The position numbers and the translations under genes were made by a program. Of a stretch of DNA of 62,000 nt, positions 48,801 through 61,554 are shown one piece after another; the stretch's first letter is position 1, and each line of letters starts with the position of its first letter. The notes under the pieces are model-generated. The model was not told where the DNA came from. It saw nothing but the letters and a program-made list of their open reading frames with translations, and searched no databases. This DNA is from Apostichopus japonicus (Eukaryota > Echinodermata > Holothuroidea > Aspidochirotida > Stichopodidae), in contig NC_092579.1 in assembly GCF_037975245.1 (NCBI RefSeq), positions 22,735,166 to 22,797,165 of the forward strand, given 5' to 3'.

Positions 48801-51800
48801 CAAGCTGGAGTACAAAAACATGAATAAAAAGATGAATGAAGTGAAAAAGGACAGTCACTTTGGGAAATTTGTGATAAATGTGCAAATTTTAGGCCAAATT
48901 CCCCCCCCCCCCACACTTTCGTATAATGTGAAGTTTTCATAATCTGTTATCTTTGAATAACAATCAACAATAATTATTGCAAATTGTTGTAAAGGCATTT
49001 ATATTTGCTGAAAAGTACATCCACCATTCTCCCACCACCCCCTGGATACAAAACCATAAAACAAAACATGAAGCCCATGGCAAGTTGCAATGCAGTCTTG
49101 ATATATTTGTTGCTCTTATAGATTCTTTCCAGATTTGTATGTTTTGTGTGCCAGTTTTGCAAACTCTTTTTGACTCATGTCCATGTACAGGACTTAATAT
49201 GCCAAGTTTGGCATTAACTGTGGTCTTGGGTTTGTTTGTACTACTTAAGTGTGTAAGAGATAAACAGTCTTGTCTCTTTTACATGCATTTTATGTTGCTA
49301 TGGAAACAGTTTGTTTGTTCTTTATTCATTCTTGTGGAAGAACATATGGTATTGGTCAACTCCGAAAGGCATCATGTGACTGTTGCTAAGGAGAAAATTC
49401 AGAAAAGGATCTTTGCTCATGAAACTGTCTTCAAGAACAAACCATAGATTGAAATCTTTAATAGTGACATAGCTTGCTCTTTGTTACCATAGAAACTGTA
49501 AATCAAAAGTAGTTTTTGAGTCATTTAATTTTAGTTGGTGTCATATACGTTCCAATATTTCACTAGTCTAAAGCTATGCTTCCCAAACCTTGGGTCGTTA
49601 CCCTAAAATCGTGTCACCAAGCAATTATGGTGGGTTTGCAAACCAGGTACCGATAAGCAAAAATTACTGATCGGTAAACAATGTTTCTGATGGAATCTGG
49701 CATTAGATTTCTTTGCCCTTCATGCAGTGATTTATATCCTAAGTTTAAAGAAATGTGGGTGAACTGTCATTTACTAACTTTCAGTCAAAATGTGCAATGG
49801 ATTTCAATCAAATCAGTCAATGTGCAGTGTGATCATCTACCACAAGGGGTGTGAAATTTAAGAAAAATTGATGGTTAGCAAATCGCTTATGCGGATCTGA
49901 AAAGTGGGTCTCATGATACATTTTTTTGGGAAGTAGGGGTCTATAGAACTTCCTTTGCAGATCGGGAAGATCATTACAACGTTATGAGCGTGTATAATAT
50001 TTCTTCAACCTACAGGCTGAGGTCATAGTGGTGTCGTTATTCAGCACACTGGAGCAAGGTGTGGTGATGCAAGACAGCTTCGCTCTCCACTCTGGATACG
50101 ATAAACTCATCGGAGTTGAAGTACCCTACTATTACTTCATCAAGAAGGTAAAAACAAAATGGCTTCTTTATATCTGCTTTGACCCAGAGTCAAAGAATTT
50201 GCATGAACTTTGTCATTAGATACCTGCCAGTAATACGACATTATATGACATTATATATATTTCCTTTCAAATTGCAAAAAAGTTTATCTTGAAAATGCAG
50301 GATGCAGTCTTACGATCCAGAGACATGTTTCATTATCATTCTGTTATGAAATGACCAGCTGTTAGTTTGACACGTTTCTCTTAATCATGTGCCGAACCAA
50401 TCCTCAAGAAAGTGTTTTTCATTACAACTTTAACAGTACTTCAGACAGTACTTAAAGATTCAGTGTGGTACAAGATCGCTAAAGGAAACATGGGTCCATA
50501 CAAGAACTATATGAACTTGAACCACATAATAGTTTAAAAGAAAAAGGGTAATTGCAATTTCATGGAAATGTGCCAGAAGATGTTTCCCTTTTGTTGTAGA
50601 AAGGACAAAGTTTTTCATCACCGTTCATTTCAATTTTTTTACTTTTGTCATTATTAAAAACCATTTCTTCTAGGGCAAAAACTTATCTTAAGAATATTTT
50701 ACCAATGACAGGGTTATTAAAACACTGCCATTCAACTTTCATCTTTCAGCTTGTGACATTTTATTGTTAACTTATGAAAAAAAAAGTGAGACAGAAAATT
50801 GTGAGAAATTGTCACGAGAAATTATGAGAGTAGACTGGTGGTAGGATATTCTTCCAATCTCATTTAAAATTTTGCATTTATCTTAAACATTTATTTTACC
50901 AGGATTTATTATCTTCCGGGGAAGTTGTAAGTGTCTATATTTGTGATCGTAGTGTTTCTTTAAAAACCAGCTGGTTGCATTGCATAACATCGTTCCTCAT
51001 CTTTTTACCAAAATTCACTCAAGTATCTAGATGTAAAGATATTTTATCTGAACCCGTTGAAATTTTTCTTCTTCTTCAGAGATGTGCCAATTAGCTGCTG
51101 ATTTTAACTTCAACAATAAATATAACAGCATTGTTAGTCCTGATTCTTATATGCAAATTTGAAACATCTACCCTGACATTTGGCAGATTAATTTTTTCCA
51201 GTTCAATTTCTTTCTTCGTTTGCTCGTGTATTTGATGACGGAGGAAAAATTAGACTTGCAATTGCGACCAGCTAATGTTTAAAGTTATTTTCCAACTTTT
51301 GCTGCAAATCTCCTGATTTTTCGCACCAGACTTTGTTGAGATTGCTCTGTCCACCCTTTTGAGAAATTAATTTTCTTTTATTACCGGTGCAGCGTATTTT
51401 TGTAGTATGTCGACTCGTCATGTTCAATCCGTTGTTTCTCAATCGCCTATCGAGGTATTGCTTCATTACTGTGAATATATTCAGAGCTATGTGAACCATG
51501 CTTCACATAAAAAATATAAATGCTCTTAATAGTTTTAGTGAACATCCTGACCCAGTTTGTGATCAGATGCGATCGTAGTTGCTCAAACTTAAACGACGTT
51601 CAGTTTTCCTCCCTGAAATGCCGCAAACATATGCTCAAAGATATCAAGAATTTTTTCAAGTTAGGTACTAGGATAATTCATATTAATAAAGAAGGGCGGA
51701 TAAATTTGTACTTCCTTTTTTAATTTTGTTATACTAACTTTTGATTTAGTTTGAGTAATGTGCAATTGGAAGTGTAGAACTGTTCATTAAACATGTTAAT

Positions 51801-54800
51801 TTCTGTATTGTTTCAATGTAGTGGCCCTGTTTTAATTGAGTAACAACTGGTAAGACAGGTCCTATAGGGGGAGGGGGGTGGGGCAGCACTGTGATGTAAC
51901 TCTAAACCCCATTTCACGCCATTTCACTCTCTTTTGATAACTTTTTGCAGTTTTCACCCCCTTGTCCCCCATTCCCTCTACCCCATCCCTTTTTTCACCC
52001 TGATTATTGTTTTGTTTTTAATGTCTTGCTTATAATATTACATATTAAAGTCATGGTGAACAAGGCAAACCTTCGGCCGAATTCCGACTCTCATTGAAAT
52101 TAAACCTCTACCAGCATTAGACTGAAATTTTTTGAAATTTCAGTTCTCACGGTCTGTGTTGTCTAATCTCACTCTTGTGTAGTTCTCACATCTTGATTGC
52201 TCTAACTGATCTAATCTTATCTTCCCTTATCTTTTATTTGATTTTTCGTATTCTTTTTTTCTTTCATGTGGATGGGATGGATGCGAAGGGGGAGGGGGAG
52301 GTTGGCAGGAAAAGGATCGAGTGGTGTAGAAGATTATTTTTTCTAACTTTTCATTAATTTGGAAGTCACAATAGAAATTCATTCAAGCATTGCCACTTTT
52401 TCTTATTTTGTGCATATTCTTATTTTCTATATCACGACAATTTCTGATTTCCATGGTAACTTAACCATCTGTCTTATATTGGCAATTTCGTGGTTAGCAT
52501 TTCTCTTATCATCAGTGGTAGTGGCCTATCTCTGTATTAAGATTGTTTACTATATGCCAGTATTTTCTCTATCGGCAAGCGTTACATATGTGTCTATTAG
52601 TTTGACAGCTCTCGTCTATGCAGTGATTTCAAAGTCCAGTTGTAGTGTTTATAGTTATCATGTGATATGTGGGGTTACGGTGGAAATTTGTTACCCCCTC
52701 CCCTACCCCTGTCCTCCCACCCTACCTATCCTCCCACCCTACGTACATCTCTTTTCCTTTTTTCCAGTGATATTTTGTAAAGTTGTATAATTGTGCCCAC
52801 TTTTGAAACTTCTGAACTATTCTGAATGGATGCAGATGAGTCTTAAACATTTTACAAACAAAATCATCTCAAACCCCCCCCCTCCTCCCTTCCTCCTTCC
52901 TTCCTTCCTACCCATCACCTCCCCCACTCCTTGAACAACACCTCTGTGTTTATCATAAAAATGAAGCCTTGATTTATATCCAAGCCTCTATGATCCATAT
53001 TATGGATTATTATGACTGATATCCAACATGTGACACAATCACAGAGGAACATGTACATTAATTTTATGAATTTCATTGTTTGGTATGTATTAACAATACC
53101 AAGAGGAGATAGTGTAGGAAATTTGATTGTCAACCTTTTTTTATTATCTTGTATATACATTTGTATATATATATTTGCACATATAATGAAAATATAGGCC
53201 ATGTGTAAATCCAAAAGAAAAGAAAATACAAAACCGTTAAGTGAAAAAAATAAAATAAAATAAAACTGTTAGCAAACAGCTTATCCACTAGAGAGCCTGT
53301 GTAGGAGAATGTGTAAAAATAAGTTGGCCTGACGTTTTGATCCTAGCAGGATCTTCTTCAAAGTAAAAAACAAGGACATAGTAAGTTGACTTGACAAATA
53401 CAAAATAAGAACATTTATTTGAAATTTTTGGTTCCCTGGAATTTTCCTCAGCAAAACTGTCAGGGTAAATGAATACAACTATAGTACCAGATACAACATT
53501 AAAAATGACACTGTCCCATTACAAAAGGGCTTACTAGTAGGAAGAGGATTACACAGTTTATGAAAAGTAATGTTTGAGTAGACAGGCCATATCTAGTCAA
53601 TAAAAGATTTCAATGTAGCCCATAAACCTTACACTGAATTTGGTATGCAGAAATCTGAGACTTGAAGACCCTACCAACCTAACCTGAACATTACTAAAAA
53701 TAGGTATCATGAAAGTTTGATTCTTTCGGTCTGGCATATTGCTCCAACCGAATCTTTTTGTTTTTCTGGTTCTCATAGAAAATTAATTGACAAAACCCCA
53801 CCGAACTTTGGAGATGAAAAGAAATTTCAAACTGATTTTGTGACATTTTTTGTATTTTTACCATTATAGGTTGGCGAAAAGGCTAACGAGGGAGTTTCCC
53901 TGAGTGACAAATCGTCCGTCTGCAAACAGGTGATGCGAGACTTCGCCGGATTGGAGGATGGAGACAAAACTTCTCGGGATGCGATGATGAACTTCAGTTT
54001 CTTCTTGACCATCGGCAACATGGACGAGGCATTCAAAGCAATCAAACTCATCAAAAGGTGATCAAATGGGGAAAAAATGGAAATGAAAACAGGTTCCTTT
54101 AACCTACTTTCTACTTTTTATTTATTTTTATTAATATAAAAGTATTAATCATTTCAATAGAACAGGATTCAAACCAGTAACTTCATGAACAAGAAGTCCT
54201 GTGGTTTATCAACTGAGCTGTGAAGATAGAACTTTGCTAGAGATGCCAAACAGAAGGGAAGCAATGTGCAAAATGTTATGAATTGTTTTATCACATAAAT
54301 GGCTGCACCTTTTGTTTGGGGGGGGGGGGATGTGGTAAGGGGTGACTCGTGATTGGGATTAAAATCTTCTTGCCCACTCTGAATAAACATAACATCATAT
54401 ACCTGTGCTTGCACATTGTACTTTTGCAATTTAAGTAGATTTTGCTTGAGGAAAAAATGAAAATCTTTGGTATAAATTAACTGATAACTCTTTATATGTG
54501 CTAATGGGCAGTGCTATTGCCCTTTTCCACATTTCACTTCACTTTAGCTTGTACGTGACAATTTTGGTTTATTATTCTTTTTCCTCTTTTATTTTATTTC
54601 TCCTTTTTGTCTCACTAGAGTTATGTTGCAATGCCATCATCAACCTTCTTCTATATTTTCCTCTTTTTTTTTAAATGGTACCAGTCACTAACATCTGTAT
54701 AAGGATTTAGAGGGCATAACACTGAAACTGAGTGCATCTGTAATAAGCCATTGAGCATGTGATTAAAATGAAGCATTGTGATTGGTTGAGGGCATATAGT

Positions 54801-57800
54801 TTTCTTGCAGTTTTTTTCTTTTCTGCCAGTATATTAGACAGTGCTCTATCATTTTTTTTGTTAGTGTCTATTCAATAATAGTATCTGCATGAAACCATCA
54901 TGCCAATTATTTATTTTCTTAGATTGTTTCCTTTCTTGATTTTGATGATTGCAGGGAGAGTAATTTAGTGCCCAAATTTGGTATAGCACTTTTGAAGGGT
55001 CTGAACATTTCCTTACAAAATATTATGTTTCCCTGTGTACAAAAGGTTGCTATACATCTTTGCACTGGTGTAGCAATTTGCCCATTTTGCATAGCATTTG
55101 CAATGCAATACCGGAGAAGTTGTTCCCTGGATTGGTGAAGCTTTCTTTCAGATGAACGTGATGCAAAATGTGGGATTTAAGTCACAGTAGAAATATAAAA
55201 AAAATAATGATACTTTACACTACCTTTAGAGACCATCTCTTTTTAAATGTCAATTAATATTATTTTGTATTTTTTTATATATTTTTTTTATAAAAGGACA
55301 GTCATTGCATGTACACATAACAAGCCACACAGATTCAAAGAATTATGTTTTTCTCTTGTGCCATGGGTTTGTTCTACAGTGAGTCTGTATGGGAGAATAT
55401 GGCCAAGATGTGCGTCAAGACACGACGATTGGACGTGGCTAAGGTGTGCCTCGGGAACATGGGACACGCCAGAGGAGCGAAGGCCCTGCGAGAGGCGGAG
55501 AATGAGCCCGAGCTGGACGCTAGAGTGGCCATGTTGGCCATACAACTAGGGATGCTGGTAGGAACATATCACATTTTGAAATCATTTTAATAGATATGGA
55601 AGGATAGCAGCACATGATATATGCATTTGCATATTTGGGAGAATTTTAAATTATGATTGTGATATAATACCAAATGTTACCATTCTTGAAGTTTAATAAT
55701 AATGTAATTTTTACACAGTATTTCAGATTCTGTTTGAAGAACTGCCTGCAATTTTCTGTCATTAATATTATACCCTGCTGCAGTTATTTAGTATGATGGG
55801 GGAGGGGGGGGGTTAGGAAGCACCACCTTTTAGGAGAATTCTATTCTGCTTCTTCTTTTTGTTATCCAATAGAGTAATTTTCCAAGTGGTGGTATATTTT
55901 ACTAATTCTTCTTCTCCCCTACTCTCTCCTTCCCCTCCCCCTCCTTTCCCTTTCCCTTTCCTCCTCCCCTCGCCCTCATTCTGGCCCTCCCTCCCTCATC
56001 CTTATTTCCTTTTGTCTTTACATTAGTATAAACTTCATTAAGCTTAGGCTTTAATACTTTGTTAATCCATACACCTCCCCGTACCAAACACTAGTGTCCC
56101 GGTTACACTATCGGTAATATTGTGCGTTTAGGCTTCATACTTTGTTAAGCCATACACTTGCCCTAATTCTAACTAGTGTCCTGGTTACACTATTTGGTAA
56201 CACTGTGCGTCAACATTTTCCTTCATCTACCAAACTCTTTTTCTGTGGAATTTGTACTCCCTACATTTCTCATTAAGCTCTCTTCTGCAATAAAGGCCAA
56301 AACCATTTGTGAAAGGCAGTCACATAAATATCAAATATGGACTTAAATGAGAGCCAGCCAACCAAATGTTGATGTACTATATACAATATTGATGTACTAT
56401 ATTGATGTACTATATGAAAATGTGATTATTTAAACAGTGATGTAAGAAAATTTAAATTTAATTGAAATATAAGCTTATCGAGTAGAATAAAACCATTTGT
56501 TAGATATTTCTTTAGTTTAAAAGAGTGTCAAACTTGTGAAACAATTCTCAAAGTCTTTATTTTACTATCTATGTCTAACGATGTCTGTATAATTACTCTC
56601 CTGATATTTTTATTTTTATTTTGTTCCTTCTTCAGGAAGAAGCGGAAAGACTTTACAAGAATTGTGAACGGTTTGATCTTCTGAATGAACTTTACCAAGC
56701 CAGTGGCCAATGGGGAAAGGTCAGTATTGATCTCTGTGACATTGTTTACAGACTTTTCTACTGTGTTCACATTTTCACATTTTTGTACATGCAGTGTTCC
56801 ATAGTTGTGTACTCATCCTCAAGGATAATGTACTCATACTCTGGGTAGTTTGGAAAGCTGGTTTGGATAGCAGTGCGTGATTGAGAACCTGTACTCGCAA
56901 TTACAGTCTGGTACTTGAATTTGTACTCATGCCAAGGGCGGCAATACTTTACCTGTCCTCATGCATATGCATACTGTGTTACATGTCCAATACATTACCC
57001 GTTCTCATGCATATTCATGCTGTTGTACATGTACATTACTTTTACCTGTTTTGATGCATATTCATGCTGTTGTACATTTACAATACTTTACCTGTTCTCA
57101 TGCATATTCATGCTGTTGTACATTTACACTGAGATCTCAAGTGTTTTTGATCTCTCAAGACAAGTTATAATGTGGCAAGTTGCATTGCCTCAAGAAGTAC
57201 GGTATTGTATGATACTACATGTCATGCAGTATTTCTCGGGCTAGGGTTAGGGTTAACCCTAACCCTAGGGTTTTCCCGCTCCACAAGATAGGTCATTCAT
57301 TGGGCTGTATCATGCATGATGACATTGCTCGACATATTAAACTGTGTACAAAATGGTTCTCTTGAGAAATACTGTCACGTGGGGATTGGCTGATGTACAC
57401 TACTTTACCTGTTCTCATGCATACCTGTTCTCATGCACTAGATATGTACATATGAACATTTGATATTTTTGTTCAGGAAGTAAGGCCACTGGTTGACATT
57501 AGTGTTAAGTTCATCCCTTTCAAAACCTGCAAAGGCTTCTTTGTGGGCAGACTTTGAAGGATGAAAAGAAAACTTTCGAGGAACTCCTGAAGGCAAAATT
57601 CACATGAAAATGGCATATTTATCAAGTTAATTTGTGATATATTTGATCTCTTTAGTGTATTTCGGAATTTATCACCTCGAAGTTTAAACAGGTGTCATCT
57701 TTTTTCTTTGATTGAGCTAAAGTGAGCAACAAAGTGCACCATAGTTTCAAATAATGATCAGCTTCAAAATTTCAAGTTGCAGGCATCATCCCATCACAGA

Positions 57801-60800
57801 GAAAGAGTAACAAAATTCCTATAAAAGAAAACTATTCAACAGCTATATTACATAGTTGATGAACCTAAGTTTATTTCTTATGGAGAATGAAGTTCTTTCA
57901 GTCCGTAGGGATTAACCTGCATGTCGAGTCCTTAAGGCATCGCTTAGGGACATATGGTTTACAACAAAAGTCATGATACAGGTGTTCCAGTTTCAATACA
58001 TCATGTTATATAAATATTGCTGAGGAAATATGTTCATTTTCTATTCCTTGTCGGAGGCAAAAGGATTCTATGCGATGGTGATGGCATGTGTGTGTATGTG
58101 TGTATGTGGCTCTTGCTTGTAAACACGGTAACTCAAATAGTTCATGGTGGATTAAACACAGTTCATTTTCTTTTATTTCTCTCTCTCTCCATTTTGCTCA
58201 TCCTCAGGCCATGGAGACTGCTGAGCTGAGAGACAGGATCCACCTTAGGACGACCTATTACAATTACGCCAAACATCTCGAAGCCAAAGGAGACTTTAAC
58301 GGCGCCATCCCAAAGTAAGTCATGTTTGTTCGTTGATAGAGTCTGCTCCATCTTCAGATCCTTATATGATAATGCTTCTTGTTCTTCTTTGCAATGCTGA
58401 TCTTTGCAAGCTAGAATGAACAGGCATTCTTCCAGAAAGAGAGGGTAAAAAAGGTGCTTAATATCTACTGCAAATATGTAAATATATCAAAACTTGCCAA
58501 TTCGATCCTAGTAGGATCTTCTTCAGGGACAGGCTAAATAGTAATAAATAGAGTAAAAAATAAGGCTAAATTAGACAATTTCATTTGAAATATTCAAGTT
58601 ATATATTCAAGTTCAATCAAGTTAATTTGGGATATTGAACAATATCAGTTTTCAATTTTCCAATTAAACCTCTCTGTCTATGAAACTTAGGTTAAAATCA
58701 CTTTTCCTTAATTCTGCTTCTGAAGAACTACCAGACCCACTATAAACTAAATCGTACAAACAACATTCCTTTGCTTGAAAACACTGCTCTGGATAACATT
58801 AATGAATCCTTTGTTTTTCTTTTGTGTGTATGTGTGTGTTTGTTTGTTGTTTTTGTTTGTTTTTTATGGCATCATCAAACGTGTTACTCCAGCATTTATA
58901 TATTGTGGTTCTATTTACTGTTATTGTTATGATTCAGTTCATACATGTAAGTCGATCATAACATCACCTCTACTCCCCTCTTCCTGACAGTTATGAAAAA
59001 TCCGACACTCATCGGTTTGAAGTTCCCAGAATGCTGTTCGAGGAACCACAAGCGTTAGAGGCTTACATCATGAAGAACAAAGATAAGTTAGTATTAGACG
59101 ATGAGAAAGATTAGTTATTTATGATGGAAAAGAATTGAGACTTTGGGGGGGTTTTTCTCCTGCCCCCTTCCCCCACCCCCACCCTCCCCCCTTGAAAGGT
59201 TTTTTCTGCTTTACAAATCACCAAATAGTTTTCATCCTCCTTAACACAGCAATTTGAATTACATCTCAAAACTATTTGTAGCCTGCCTATTCATTAAACA
59301 CAGATAGAATGCAGTCAATTAGTAATAGTTGTTGAATATTCATGTCGGAATATTTAAGGAATTTGGTAAGTGTTTGAAATTTGAGAGATAGGGCATCAGT
59401 AAATGCTAAATTTAACAGAAGTGTCTGGACAACAGATTTGTTTAACATATATGAACTACAAGCAAATCTATCAATGAAAATTTAAAAAAAAAAAAAAAAT
59501 TGAAATTATTACTTGGACTTTTCTCTTAATTCCAATTATATTTTGAACAAGTACTCGATATTTTTGATAAATGAACTGGTGATCTGATGGGAACTTAAGC
59601 TTTCAGTTCGAAAAAAGTGCTTAAAAACTTAATGACTCTCAGATATATTTGATATTATTTTGACTTGCCAAATGTATTTTCTCTTTTAATTTTTGATTAT
59701 ATTTATCTCTTCCTTTCATCTCTCCCTTCCCCTTCTTCTTTCCCCTCCTCCTTTTTCTTTCCCCCCTTGTCTTCAGGACTTTGAGGAAATGGTGGGCTCA
59801 ATACATGGAGAGCACCGGTGACCTCGAAACAGCCCTGCAATTCTACGAAGCGTCCCAAGATTATCTCTCGCAGGTCCGAATCCACTGTTACTGCGGTGCT
59901 TTGGAAAAGGTATGCTTCATTCCATTTTGTTCATTCCATTGTTTTCATTCATCTCACAGGGAGTCAGGACCAAAGTATGGAGGGGATTGGGGTGAGGAGG
60001 GGTAGTGGGATGGGGTGGATGGCAGTATCTGCATATATCTGCTCATGTTAAACGTCCACAAGAAGTGTTCTGGCAGTGCCTGCCTTTCCTGTGTCGATGT
60101 AAACACAAGTAACTACTGTTTGTTTCCTTGATTGAAGTGAATTGGATATGCTGCTGTCATATAGTGTAGAATTGATGAAAAATATCTCCCACTGTTAGTA
60201 GAAAAATCCTGTCTCAATTTGTCGTCGCTTACTCGAGACATGATTGACTGACTGTAGCCTATGTCAATTGGCTAAACTCTCTCGTACTTCACGAAGTGAG
60301 GATCACAGTTAAGGGTCTATGATGTCATTGTCACAGCTCTTCTGCAATAGCAATATTTTGGCTATTAGAATCTTCTTGTTGATTTATCCTTGTTGCATGA
60401 CACAATTTAGAATGTTTGCTTAGCATTCAATGTTCTCTGTGTTGGAATTTCATCAAAAATGGAAATTCTTTCATAGAAATATTATCTTCCTCTGCAAATA
60501 TGATTGAAATATTGTTATGTACAGAGAGAGAAAAAAAAAGGTCATTTTCATTTCAGTTGCTCTGATGATATCTGCATTCTGTTGTTGCCAGATGCAATCT
60601 TAAAACTACCACCAAATTATGATAAATTATGATGATCATAAATTCATATCTTCCGATACTTCCCCTTTGAAGATGTGGATTAGACCATAAGATGCAGAAT
60701 ATTTCAGCAATTGTGCTAAATTAATCAGCTTTAACCACCAGAAGTGCCTGTTACAAATATTCCACCTATGATATTAATGTTTCTTATTATGACATTTGCT

Positions 60801-61520
60801 TTTTTTTTTTCTTTTCTCCAACAGTCATGTGAAGTGGCCAACGAGACTGGAGACAAGGCAGCCTGCTATCATTTAGCCAGGCAGTATGAGCTGCAGGTGT
60901 GTTCCATTTTTATAAATGATTTGTTTTCAAACACATTTTGCGGGACGATTTAATCCCTTTGAAAATAATCTCCCTAGTTCCTCTGATGGACACCCTTTAC
61001 TTGTGCACCAAATTCACAGCTACAAGCAGAAAAATCTCTTCCAGTATTTCCCATCCCCAAAGTAAACGTATATTTGATCTGTTTACTTTTGGTCTACCAT
61101 TTTCCCATAACATGGCCGGCCACTGGAAGACGCTCCAAATAGACACAGTTGGCCTGATAAGTGCCCACTCTTGGTGTTTGAATTCTATATATTAAAGCTG
61201 TATTTTGAGTTAGGTTTTGGCTTGATATCATTCTAATCAAGCCATGTTCTATTTACATGTAAATTGCATTCCTCTCAACCCAGACCTGTAGTTGAGTGCG
61301 TACTCCCATTATTGCATAGTTACCTGCAGCTCGTACCTGCCCGATTGGATTTGTACTGGTACACGTGGTCGGGTTATTTGGGATATCTACAGGATTGTGT
61401 ACTCATATTATTTCAAAGTTACCTTCATACCTTCATATTTAGACTTGTTCCTGTTCAACTTTCCAACCATCTGTGTGTAAAAAAACCTTTTAAATCTCGC
61501 TAGTGGAATAAGTATTTTTG

Positions 61521-61554
<34 letters not shown>

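Noticed and set aside
48977-49447. 156-codon plus-strand open frame in IFT140 intron 15
   Set aside because: No recognisable domain and no sign of splicing; it contains two X-box-like sites and lies within another gene's intron. A small chance of a real gene remains.
52359-52790. 143-codon hydrophobic open frame resembling a membrane protein
   Set aside because: The hydrophobicity follows from T-rich intron sequence; the end runs through C-rich low complexity and nothing matches a family.
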